DNA of 9,633 bases from positions 1 through 9,633 of the forward strand of contig CAZSQD010000078.1 of NCBI GenBank assembly GCA_964608925.1. Direction: 5' to 3'. The translations under genes and the position numbers were made by a program. This document shows positions 1-5,962 of the stretch, one piece after another (position 1 is the first letter of the stretch; every line of letters begins with the position of its first letter). The notes below the pieces were generated by a model. The model was given only the letters and a program-made list of their open reading frames with translations. It made no database searches and was not told the DNA's origin. The DNA is from GCA-2733415 sp964608925. Lineage in GTDB: Bacteria; Bacteroidota; Bacteroidia; Flavobacteriales; Flavobacteriaceae.

Positions 1-836
1 TTAATTTACGAGTAACCTTTCCTAATAAAAAGAAATTTTTATTATCGTCCATATTATCAATGTCGTTATTATCTTTATTATTTACCACAATTATTATTTT
101 AACATTTGCAATAGCTTTGTATCAATTAATGAAACAACGTAAAATATCACAAATAAAAACCGACTTTATTAATAACATGACCCATGAGTTTAAAACACCA
201 ATAGCCACTATAAATTTAGCATTGGACGCCATCAGAAACCCAAAAATATTAGGAGATCAAAGTAAGGTAAAACGTTATTTAGGTATGATAGGTGAAGAAA
301 ATAAACGCATGCATGCACAAGTGGAAAATGTACTACGCATATCACAATTAGAAAAAAAGCAATTGGATATTAAAAAAGAAGTATTCTCACTTCATGATTT
401 AATTGAAGATGCTATACCACACGTAGAATTATTGGTAGAAGATAGAGGTGGATACATAAAAACACATTTAAACGCAGCGGAAGACACCGTTTTAGCAAAC
501 GAATCTCATTTTACAAATGTGATTGTAAACATATTAGATAATGCCATAAAATACTCGCCAAATACGCCAGAAATAGATGTGTATACCACACAAATAAAAA
601 ACTTTGTAGTATTAAAAATAATAGATAAAGGTAGCGGAATGTCAAAGTCCGTACAGAAAAAAGTATTTGAAAAATTTTATAGAGAACACGCAGGCAACAT
701 ACACAATGTAAAAGGACATGGGTTAGGTTTGGCTTACGTAAAACAAATTGTAGAAGATCACAATGCACAAATAAGTGTAGAAAGTGAAAAAAATAAAGGA
801 ACCACCATTAGTATTAAATTACCAATAATCACATAA
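1..836 (+). CDS. Sensor histidine kinase, 5'-truncated by window edge
   Basis: This is a membrane-bound kinase that phosphorylates the response regulator encoded 3 nt downstream. The reading frame is open from base 3 to the left edge with no stop, so the ATG at base 60 is internal and the gene starts outside the window; 277 codons are visible. Visible residues 1-11 look like the end of a periplasmic segment. Residues about 12-40 form a strong transmembrane helix, which fits an outside sensor domain that is missing here. The H-box follows as NNMTHEFKTP with phospho-acceptor His61. The HATPase domain shows the N-box (NVIVNILDNA, about 172-181), G1 (DKGSGM, about 208-213), the F-box (FEKFYR, about 222-227) and G2 (GHGLGL, about 238-243). 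All catalytic motifs are intact. The H-box wording resembles RprX-type kinases of Bacteroidota, but the signal sensed cannot be read from this part. Confidence 0.95.
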   Translation, partial: NLRVTFPNKKKFLLSSILSMSLLSLLFTTIIILTFAIALYQLMKQRKISQIKTDFINNMTHEFKTPIATINLALDAIRNPKILGDQSKVKRYLGMIGEENKRMHAQVENVLRISQLEKKQLDIKKEVFSLHDLIEDAIPHVELLVEDRGGYIKTHLNAAEDTVLANESHFTNVIVNILDNAIKYSPNTPEIDVYTTQIKNFVVLKIIDKGSGMSKSVQKKVFEKFYREHAGNIHNVKGHGLGLAYVKQIVEDHNAQISVESEKNKGTTISIKLPIIT

Positions 837-839
837 ATT

Positions 840-1544
840 ATGGAAAAAGCACAAAAAAGAATATTATTAGTAGAAGATGATCCCAATTTCGGAGCAGTTT
901 TAAAAGATTATTTAATGTTAAATGACTATGACGTTACCTTAGCTAAAAACGGAATGGAAGGCTTTGAGAAGTTTAAAAAAGACAACTATCATTTATGTAT
1001 TTTAGACGTGATGATGCCGTACAAAGACGGTTTTACGTTGGCTAAAGAAATTCGTGAAAAAAATGCAGAAGTCCCTATTATTTTCTTAACCGCAAAAGCA
1101 ATGAAAGAAGATGTTATAAAAGGCTATAAAGCAGGAGCGGATGATTACCTAAACAAGCCTTTTGATTCAGAAGTTTTATTGATGAAAATCAAAGCTATAA
1201 TGGCACGTAAGGTAAAAGATAGCGTAGCAGATAGCGTAGTTTTTGAATTTGTTATAGGTGGTTTTAACCTTAATTCAAAATTAAGAATGTTAAGTTATAA
1301 TGGTGAAGCACCAGTAAAATTATCACCCAAAGAAAACCAGTTATTACGCCTGTTAGCATTACATGAAAATGATTTAATGCCAAGAGAATTAGCGTTAACA
1401 AAAATTTGGAGGGACGACAATTATTTTACCTCTCGCTCCATGGATGTCTATATAGCAAAACTACGTAAGTATTTAAAATTAGATGCCAATGTAGAAATAT
1501 TGAATATTCACGGTGAAGGATTCCGTTTAGTGATTAATAAATAG
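840..1544 (+). CDS. OmpR/PhoB-family response regulator (RprY-like)
   Basis: This is a 234-aa DNA-binding response regulator, the partner of the kinase immediately upstream; the 3-nt gap implies one transcript. The receiver domain (about 7-122) keeps the acidic pair Asp13/Asp14, phospho-acceptor Asp56 in CILDVMMP, Thr84 and Lys106 (NKPF). A short linker at about 123-138 leads to a winged-helix domain (about 139-233). That domain has the family pattern LSPKENQLLRLL, then a recognition-helix region SRSMDVYIAKLRKYL, and the wing IHGEGFRL. The length is normal for OmpR/PhoB proteins. The linker carries a small tandem DNA duplication (GATAGCGTAG at 1218-1227 and 1230-1239), which gives the repeated DSV. 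RprY of Bacteroides is the likely nearest characterised relative, by family resemblance only. The target genes are unknown. Confidence 0.95.
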   Translation: MEKAQKRILLVEDDPNFGAVLKDYLMLNDYDVTLAKNGMEGFEKFKKDNYHLCILDVMMPYKDGFTLAKEIREKNAEVPIIFLTAKAMKEDVIKGYKAGADDYLNKPFDSEVLLMKIKAIMARKVKDSVADSVVFEFVIGGFNLNSKLRMLSYNGEAPVKLSPKENQLLRLLALHENDLMPRELALTKIWRDDNYFTSRSMDVYIAKLRKYLKLDANVEILNIHGEGFRLVINK

Positions 1545-1554
1545 TAAAATATGG

Positions 1555-1584
1555 GCGTTTCCCAAAAGCAAATTTTGGGAACGC
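1555..1584. repeat. Stem-loop at the left end of the REP-like element
   Basis: GCGTTTCCCAAAA (1555-1567) pairs with TTTTGGGAACGC (1573-1584) across a 5-nt loop, GCAAA, with one unpaired T in the left arm. It starts 10 nt after the response-regulator stop codon, so it will fold at the 3' end of that transcript. No T-tract follows, so on its own it is not a classical terminator. Confidence 0.65.
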
Positions 1585-1628
1585 ACTACAACTAATATCT
1601 TTTTTATAAACACCAATTTACAAGCCCT

Positions 1629-1655
1629 AAAAAGAGCCCTTAAAAAGGCTTTTTT
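1629..1655 (+). terminator. Probable intrinsic terminator of the kinase/regulator operon
   Basis: AAAAGAGCC (1630-1638) pairs with GGCTTTTTT (1647-1655), with one G-T wobble and an 8-nt loop, and the transcript ends in six T. It lies 85-111 nt after the response-regulator stop and inside the REP-like element. The GC part of the stem is short, so efficiency may be moderate. Confidence 0.55.
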
Positions 1656-1742
1656 AGCACAGTAAATTTAGCGTGTTTCTTTTAAAAAGGATAACCGTTT
1701 TCGTGCTAACGCAAAAATATACAGCAGCAAAACACATACAAC

Positions 1743-2417
1743 ATGGCACTATCAAAAGCTACATTTCAGTTTTTAAAACAGTTATCAAAAAATAATAACC
1801 GTGAGTGGTTTGCGGATCATAAAATAACTTTTAAAGCACAAGAATTAGAAGTAAAAAGTTTTTTTGAAGCAGTACATCAGCAATTAGCAGAAACTGATAA
1901 TATTGAATCGCACAAACTCATGCGTATTTATAGAGATGTACGTTTTTCAAAAGATAAAACCCCCTATAAAGCACGTTTTGCAGGAAGTTTTACAAGAGCA
2001 ACATTGCAATTAAGAGGAGGGTATTTTATTAATTTAGAACCAGGAAACTGTTTGGTAGGTGGTGGGTTTTACGGTCCAAATTCAGCTGATTTAATGCGAA
2101 TTCGTAAAGAATTTGAAATGGATGCTAATGAAATACGAGAAATAATAGCCAACCCACAGTTTCAAAAAACATTTGGCAGCTTACATGGAGCAGAAGTAAA
2201 AACGGCACCTCGCGGGTTTGATAAAAACCATCAAGCAATTGATTTAATTAAGAAAAAGCAATTTTATGTAATGCGTACTTTTACAGATGCTGAGGTAACA
2301 TCTTCTCACTTTCAAGATGAGGTAATTACAACCTTTGCAACACTTCGTCCATTTTTTGATTATATGAGTGATGTGCTTACTACAAACCTTAATGGGGAAT
2401 CTATTATACCAATTTAA
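1743..2417 (+). CDS. DUF2461 (TIGR02453-type) family protein
   Basis: This is a 224-aa soluble protein with no signal peptide or membrane segment. It matches the DUF2461 family by its characteristic blocks: an N-terminal FLKQLSKNNNREWF (residues 10-23), the central RIYRDVRFSKDKTPYK (61-76), a glycine-rich GGGFYGP (106-112), and RGFDKNHQAIDLIKKKQF (157-174). The length is usual for the family. The biochemical role of the family is not established to my knowledge, so no function is claimed. The start at 1743 gives the expected N-terminus (MALSKATFQF). The gene stands alone: it is separated from the response regulator by the repeat and terminator, and it converges on the lipoprotein genes through a shared bidirectional terminator. 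I found no convincing promoter in the 30 nt before the ATG, so it must lie within or beyond the repeat element. Confidence 0.9.
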   Translation: MALSKATFQFLKQLSKNNNREWFADHKITFKAQELEVKSFFEAVHQQLAETDNIESHKLMRIYRDVRFSKDKTPYKARFAGSFTRATLQLRGGYFINLEPGNCLVGGGFYGPNSADLMRIRKEFEMDANEIREIIANPQFQKTFGSLHGAEVKTAPRGFDKNHQAIDLIKKKQFYVMRTFTDAEVTSSHFQDEVITTFATLRPFFDYMSDVLTTNLNGESIIPI

Positions 2418-2432
2418 TAAGTTTTAAGCAAA

Positions 2433-2462
2433 AAAAAGCACCTCAATTAAGTGGTGCTTTTT
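2433..2462. terminator. Bidirectional intrinsic terminator
   Basis: AAAAAGCACC (2433-2442) and GGTGCTTTTT (2453-2462) form a perfect 10-bp stem with a 10-nt loop. There is a T-run on the plus strand, and an A-run from 2430 gives a T-run on the minus strand. It sits between the stop of the DUF2461 gene (2417) and the stop of the convergent lipoprotein gene (2482), so it can end transcription from both sides. Confidence 0.92.
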
Positions 2463-2481
2463 AAATTATAATAGATGTAAA

Positions 2482-3471
2482 TTAAATACCTTGAGCGGTA
2501 AATAATTTTTTAATTTCTTCACTTGATGGTCTTGGAGCATCTGCATCAACTACATTACCATTTGGATCAAGCATAATAAAGCGAGGGATTCCATTAATAG
2601 CAAACGCTTCAGAAAAACTACGATTTCCACCATAATGTAATTGAATACCGCCTAATTTTTTATCGGCTACCATTTTTGTCCAAGCTTCTTTGTTTTGATC
2701 TACAGAGATGCTTACAAATTCAATGTTTTTACCATGGTATTCTTTTTCAAGTGCTTGTAAAGCCGGAATTTCTTTTTTACAAGGTGCGCACCAAGTTGCC
2801 CAAACATCAATATAAATATATTTGCCTTTTAAGGAAGCTAAATCAGTTTTACCTCCTTTGTGGTTGTCAAAATTAAAAGAAGCAGATGGTTTACCTACCA
2901 TTTCTTTCATTTTTACTTTTGCAGCATACATGCTTTTTAATTGCACTTCCATGTCTTCAATGCCCTTAGTTTGCTGTACAATAGTAATACTATCCAAACC
3001 TTTAGCGCTTTTAAGTAAGTCTATGTTTAGATTTTTAAAGGCAGCAAAGTTGCTATCAAAATTAGTTTGATCACCACTCATTAGTCCATCAAAGTCTAAT
3101 TCATCTTGCAACATTGTTGTTTTAGCAAAATAAGTATTGGCGTCAGCACCAGTACCTGTAAATTTTAAAGTTTCATCAATTTTTTTAGTATCTAAAGTCA
3201 TGTTAAAATGTGTGCCCTTTTTTACATAAATGGTAGCGTATTCATTACCGTCAGTAATGCTATATCTACCTTCATCTAAGCGTAAGGTGTCTGCAAACAC
3301 ACCATTTTCAGCTACAGTAATTTCTTTAACAACTTCTCTTTTATTGTTATTAATAGTTAATTTAGTACTGGTTGAGTTTGTTATTTTACCAGTAATTAAA
3401 GTGTAGTCTACAGGTTCTTTTTTACAAGAAACGACAGCAAGCACTGCAAGTGCAAAAATAATTTTTTTCAT
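2482..3471 (-). CDS. TlpA-like thioredoxin-fold lipoprotein with DUF4369-type N-domain (short paralog)
   Basis: This is a 329-aa envelope lipoprotein, probably a thiol-disulfide oxidoreductase. The start at 3471 is chosen because it opens a lipoprotein signal peptide, MKKIIFALAVLAVVSC, with lipobox VVSC and lipidated Cys16. A longer frame exists to 3561 but would bury this signal. Residues about 23-110 are a beta-rich DUF4369-type domain. About 110-190 is a mixed, helical-looking linker. About 192-329 is a TlpA/AhpC-type thioredoxin domain with the redox motif WCAPC (Cys228 and Cys231) and the cis-proline at GIP (Pro296). Both cysteines are present, so it should be active. Lysines follow the lipid-bearing Cys, a common pattern in Bacteroidota lipoproteins. 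It is a close paralog of the next gene, from which it differs mainly by a middle region about 130 residues shorter. The physiological substrate is unknown. Confidence 0.92.
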   Translation of the reverse strand: MKKIIFALAVLAVVSCKKEPVDYTLITGKITNSTSTKLTINNNKREVVKEITVAENGVFADTLRLDEGRYSITDGNEYATIYVKKGTHFNMTLDTKKIDETLKFTGTGADANTYFAKTTMLQDELDFDGLMSGDQTNFDSNFAAFKNLNIDLLKSAKGLDSITIVQQTKGIEDMEVQLKSMYAAKVKMKEMVGKPSASFNFDNHKGGKTDLASLKGKYIYIDVWATWCAPCKKEIPALQALEKEYHGKNIEFVSISVDQNKEAWTKMVADKKLGGIQLHYGGNRSFSEAFAINGIPRFIMLDPNGNVVDADAPRPSSEEIKKLFTAQGI

Positions 3472-3500
3472 TTTGGATTGTTTTTTTAATTTTAAAGGTA

Positions 3501-3530
3501 TAAAAATAACATAAATATATGGGTTAACAA
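3501..3530 (-). promoter_or_regulatory. Likely Bacteroidota-type promoter of the short TlpA-like gene
   Basis: Read on the minus strand, TTG (3530-3528) is followed after 19 nt by TATTTTTA (3508-3501), which matches TAnnTTTG at seven of eight positions. Transcription would begin near 3497, about 26 nt before the ATG at 3471. It lies just downstream of the terminator of the neighbouring paralog, which supports separate transcription. The region is very AT-rich, so chance matches are possible. Confidence 0.45.
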
Positions 3531-3562
3531 AAATTATGTATGGTATCCTCAATTTTTCCATA

Positions 3563-3594
3563 AAAAAAGCAATACTGTTAAGTATCGCTTTTTT
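3563..3594 (-). terminator. Intrinsic terminator after the long TlpA-like gene
   Basis: AAAAAAGCAATACT (3563-3576) pairs with AGTATCGCTTTTTT (3581-3594) across a GTTA loop, with a single A-C mismatch. Transcription from the right ends in a T-run here, about 75 nt beyond the stop codon at 3670. It separates the two lipoprotein genes into distinct transcription units. Confidence 0.85.
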
Positions 3595-3629
3595 CTATTT
3601 TATCATAGGGGAGGTATCCCATTAGGTTT

Positions 3630-3655
3630 AATTTCCAGACATTTATATGGAAATT
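3630..3655 (-). other. 3'-UTR hairpin downstream of the long TlpA-like gene
   Basis: AATTTCCA (3630-3637) and TGGAAATT (3648-3655) form a perfect 8-bp stem with a 10-nt loop, starting 14 nt after the stop codon of the minus-strand gene. No T-tract follows, so it is not a terminator itself. It may be an mRNA 3'-end structure, or chance in AT-rich DNA. Confidence 0.35.
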
Positions 3656-3669
3656 TATGATTTTAAATA

Positions 3670-5052
3670 TTACAAACCTTGTGTAGTTAATAATTCTTTC
3701 AATTTTGGGTTTGATGGTCTTGGAGCATCTGCGTTTACAATGTTACCTTGAGGGTCTAATAAAATAAAACGAGGTATACTGTTAATACCGTATGCCGTAA
3801 TAAATTTTGAACTAAAATCATTATCAGCAAATAATTGTATACCGCCTAATTCCTTTTCTTTAACCATATCAACCCATGTTTGGTGTGCGTTGGCTTTGTC
3901 AACGGAGATACTTACAAATTCAATATTTTTACCGTGGTATTCTTTTTCTATTTCTTGTAAAAAAGGAATTTCTCTTTTACAAGGTGCACACCAAGTTGCC
4001 CAAACATCAATATAAACATATTTTCCTTTTAAGTCACTTAATGATGTTTTGCCACCTTTAGCGTTTTCATAGTTTTCAAAAACAGGAGAGGTTTTACCTG
4101 TAGCAAACTTTTTAGTAGCTTCAAACTTACTATCTAGTAATGCTTTAAACTTAGTGTTTTTTGTTAATGTAGATAGAGAATTGTAAATAATTTCTGACTC
4201 ATCATTACCAGGTTTAATGTTTCTGGCAACCATACCCATTAAATTTTCTTTGATGTTTTGGCTTTTAATCGTTTTTAATTGTTTAATCATCGCTAAGGGA
4301 AGTGATAATAAAGAATCCTTTTTCTTAAAGTCAAAAGATTTTGTAAAAAAATCATTCATAACCATTTGTTTGTAGGCAGGAGAGTTGTCAAAATCAGTGG
4401 CATTGTCAAAATTTAAATTTTCAATTTCCTTGGTAAAATTTTCAGGGAGTGTTACAATTTTACCTTCATTAAATCTTTTTTGAAAACCAGGATATCCTTT
4501 TATTTTTGATAAGAAAGAATAATGGGTATTCTTTTTTTGTGTCGCTATAAAGTCAGTATCTTCAATTTTAAAAGTATTTAAAAGGGAGTCTGTTGCCGTT
4601 TCAAGACCTTTAATTTTAGCTATAAAATCATCCATTTCTAAGTTGTATAGCGTTTTACGGTCATTATTAGTATCAAATGATTCTTCAATTAAGTATGCTT
4701 TTGCTAAATAATTGTTTCTGTTAGCGCCTTTACCTGTGTAACTAATTGTTTCGTCAAATACCTTAGTGTCAATAGTTAAGTGTAAATTGTCACCTTGTTT
4801 TATTTGGAGGCTAGAGGTTTCATCACCTATTTTAACGTCATAATTACCATCATTTAGTTGTAAGGTGTCAGAAAATGTTCCATCTTTTTGTATAGGAATC
4901 GCTTTGTTAAAATTAGTATTTCTAACGTAAACACTATCCGTATTCACATTGGTAATTTTTCCTGAAAATAAGGCATAATCAATAGGTTTAGCTTCTTCTT
5001 TTTTACAAGAAACTACAGCAAGCACAGCAAGTGCAAATACAATTTTTTTCAT
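3670..5052 (-). CDS. TlpA-like thioredoxin-fold lipoprotein with DUF4369-type N-domain (long paralog)
   Basis: This is a 460-aa envelope lipoprotein with the same plan as its downstream neighbour. The signal peptide MKKIVFALAVLAVVSC has lipobox VVSC and lipidated Cys16. A DUF4369-type beta-rich domain spans about 24-110. A long, lysine-rich, helical-looking middle spans about 110-315. The TlpA/AhpC-type thioredoxin domain spans about 320-460, with WCAPC (Cys355 and Cys358) and cis-Pro427 in SIP. Both redox cysteines are intact. TlpA-like proteins of this type act in the periplasm as thiol-disulfide reductants or oxidants; the target here is not shown by the sequence. The gene lies 127 nt downstream of the FNR-like gene on the same strand with no clear terminator between them, so some read-through is possible, although it also has a plausible promoter of its own. 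Its signal-peptide and active-site DNA is nearly identical to that of the short paralog. Confidence 0.92.
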   Translation of the reverse strand: MKKIVFALAVLAVVSCKKEEAKPIDYALFSGKITNVNTDSVYVRNTNFNKAIPIQKDGTFSDTLQLNDGNYDVKIGDETSSLQIKQGDNLHLTIDTKVFDETISYTGKGANRNNYLAKAYLIEESFDTNNDRKTLYNLEMDDFIAKIKGLETATDSLLNTFKIEDTDFIATQKKNTHYSFLSKIKGYPGFQKRFNEGKIVTLPENFTKEIENLNFDNATDFDNSPAYKQMVMNDFFTKSFDFKKKDSLLSLPLAMIKQLKTIKSQNIKENLMGMVARNIKPGNDESEIIYNSLSTLTKNTKFKALLDSKFEATKKFATGKTSPVFENYENAKGGKTSLSDLKGKYVYIDVWATWCAPCKREIPFLQEIEKEYHGKNIEFVSISVDKANAHQTWVDMVKEKELGGIQLFADNDFSSKFITAYGINSIPRFILLDPQGNIVNADAPRPSNPKLKELLTTQGL

Positions 5053-5082
5053 AAAATTTGGTTTGTTAATTTTAGTAAGGCA

Positions 5083-5110
5083 CCAAAATACAAAATAATA
5101 AGCAAAACAA
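5083..5110 (-). promoter_or_regulatory. Possible promoter of the long TlpA-like gene
   Basis: On the minus strand, TTG (5110-5108) is followed after 17 nt by TATTTTGG (5090-5083), which matches TAnnTTTG at seven of eight positions. Transcription would start near 5079, about 26 nt before the ATG at 5052. The spacing is similar to that proposed for the paralog. Confidence 0.4.
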
Positions 5111-5179
5111 GGAGTATATTTTGTAGTAAAAATGGAATAAAAAACATTCAGTTATTTTGGATAGGCTATCACCCCTCTA

Positions 5180-5866
5180 TTAAAACCCTTCTGAAATTTG
5201 TTTTAATTTCTCTAGGTTTAAAATTTTAATACTTTTCCCTTTTAGGCTAATGATATTTTCTTTTTTAAATTCAGAGAGCAAACGTATGGCAGATTCTGTT
5301 GCAGTACCTACAATACTAGCAATTTCTTCGCGGGTAAGTAGTATAGCTATATAATCATCTTCATTAGTATTAAACGTTTCTTTTAAAAATAAAATAGTTT
5401 CGGCTAAACGCTGTCTTACATTTTTTTGCCCCATACTTGATATATGCATGTTTGCATCTTTTAAATCCGTACAAGCAGTTTTAAGTAAATCAAAAGTAAA
5501 TTTCGGATTTTTATCTAACAAATTAAACAATTCTTTTTTAGGTATGTAGCATGCATTCATGTCTTCTAAGGCAGTAACTGTTAATGAAACAGGTTCATTT
5601 GCAATTACTGAACGATATCCTAAAACATCACCATCTTTTATAAAACGTATAATTTGTTCCTTACCGTTACTATTTAGTTTAGAAAGTTTACAGATACCAT
5701 TTTTTACACAGTATACACCGTGTAATGCATTTCCTTCTTCAAAAATAACATCCCCTTTTTTAAAAGTTTTTTCTGTTTTTTGTTCTGATAGGTGTGCAAG
5801 CTCTTCTGGTAGTAAAGAGCAAAAGCTATTAAAAGTTTTAATTAAACATTGCTGGCAATTTCCCAT
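5180..5866 (-). CDS. FNR-like Crp/Fnr family transcriptional regulator (putative oxygen sensor)
   Basis: This is a 228-aa regulator. The start at 5866 is chosen because it opens the cysteine-bearing N-terminus (MGNCQQC). The frame continues to 5986, but that would overlap the divergent ccoI start and add an unrelated tail. Residues about 25-125 are the cyclic-nucleotide-binding-type beta-barrel, about 126-150 the dimerisation helix, and about 150-225 the winged helix-turn-helix, with LTREEIASIVGTATESAIRLL as helix-turn-helix core (178-197). Cys4, Cys7 and Cys16 (CxxC-x8-C), with Cys106 in ACYIP, line up with E. coli FNR Cys20, Cys23, Cys29 and Cys122, which bind an oxygen-labile [4Fe-4S] cluster. 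The first spacing differs (x8 against x5). In the recognition helix, Glu191 and Arg195 match FNR Glu209 and Arg213, while FNR Ser212 is replaced by Ile. Divergent pairing with cbb3 genes and FNR-box palindromes nearby support control of micro-oxic respiration. Cluster binding is inferred. Confidence 0.9.
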   Translation of the reverse strand: MGNCQQCLIKTFNSFCSLLPEELAHLSEQKTEKTFKKGDVIFEEGNALHGVYCVKNGICKLSKLNSNGKEQIIRFIKDGDVLGYRSVIANEPVSLTVTALEDMNACYIPKKELFNLLDKNPKFTFDLLKTACTDLKDANMHISSMGQKNVRQRLAETILFLKETFNTNEDDYIAILLTREEIASIVGTATESAIRLLSEFKKENIISLKGKSIKILNLEKLKQISEGF

Positions 5867-5884
5867 TGTGGTAGTTAATTTGTG

Positions 5885-5892
5885 TAAAGGTA
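5885..5892 (-). promoter_or_regulatory. Candidate -7 element for the FNR-like gene
   Basis: On the minus strand, TACCTTTA matches TAnnTTTG at seven of eight positions and ends 18 nt before the ATG at 5866. There is no good TTG at the expected distance. The FNR-box palindrome at 5901-5912 lies only 8 nt upstream of it, between the -7 and -33 regions, where a bound regulator would block polymerase. This suggests negative autoregulation. Confidence 0.3.
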
Positions 5893-5900
5893 AACAAAGG

Positions 5901-5912
5901 TGATAAATATCA
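5901..5912. promoter_or_regulatory. FNR-box-like operator, copy 1 (TGATAAATATCA)
   Basis: This 12-bp palindrome, with half-sites TGAT and ATCA and a 4-nt centre AAAT, lies in the 96-bp divergent region between the FNR-like gene and ccoI. It matches the inner ten defined and spacer positions of the FNR consensus TTGAT-N4-ATCAA, lacking only the outermost T and A. It abuts a TTG at 5913-5915 and is 23 nt upstream of the -7 element of ccoI. An identical copy precedes ccoS. Confidence 0.75.
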
Positions 5913-5943
5913 TTGTAATAAAAGGCACATAATATGAAATTTG
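5913..5943 (+). promoter_or_regulatory. Likely promoter of ccoI
   Basis: TTG (5913-5915) is followed after 20 nt by GAAATTTG (5936-5943), seven of eight against TAnnTTTG. The inferred start near 5947 places the operator at 5901-5912 about 41 bp upstream of it and leaves a leader of about 16 nt before the ATG. The first base of the -7 element is not T, which fits a promoter that needs an activator. Confidence 0.5.
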
Positions 5944-5962
5944 TTTTCACTAATATTGCACT

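Larger units (their letters stand above)
1553..1712. repeat. Degenerate REP-like palindromic element
   Basis: The intergenic stretch after the response regulator has nested inverted repeats rather than random AT-rich DNA. The outer ends are GCGTT (1555-1559) and AACGC (1708-1712). An inner pair is TATCTTTTTTATA (1596-1608) against TTTAAAAAGGATA (1681-1693), 11 of 13 complementary. The left end begins GGGCGTTTCCC and the right end is CTAACGC. From memory, many Flavobacteriia carry multicopy intergenic elements that start with GGGCGTT, contain TATCTTTTT and AAAAAGGAT, and end CTAACGC. This copy looks like a decayed member. The family assignment is recall and inference; the inverted repeats are seen directly. 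No coding potential is visible in it. Confidence 0.5.

Noticed and set aside
60..836. Histidine kinase starting at the ATG at base 60
   Set aside because: The frame is open upstream to base 3, and this ATG lies inside the transmembrane helix, so it is internal to a longer gene cut by the window edge.
1575..1603. TTG-N18-TATCTTTT promoter-like match inside the REP-like element
   Set aside because: A terminator-like hairpin lies just downstream at 1629-1655, so it would not serve the DUF2461 gene well. The match also falls within repeat palindromes and may be chance.
3472..3561. N-terminal extension of the short TlpA-like gene by 30 codons
   Set aside because: It would place a lipoprotein signal peptide inside the protein, begin within the terminator of the neighbouring gene and run over the likely promoter.
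3609..3620. GGGA-GGTA-TCCC mini-hairpin between the two lipoprotein genes
   Set aside because: A 4-bp stem is too short to be meaningful next to the clear terminator at 3563-3594.
5160..5170. GATAGGCTATC inverted repeat after the FNR-like gene, as a terminator or operator
   Set aside because: It is only 5 bp per arm, has no T-run, and does not fit the TGAT-N4-ATCA pattern.
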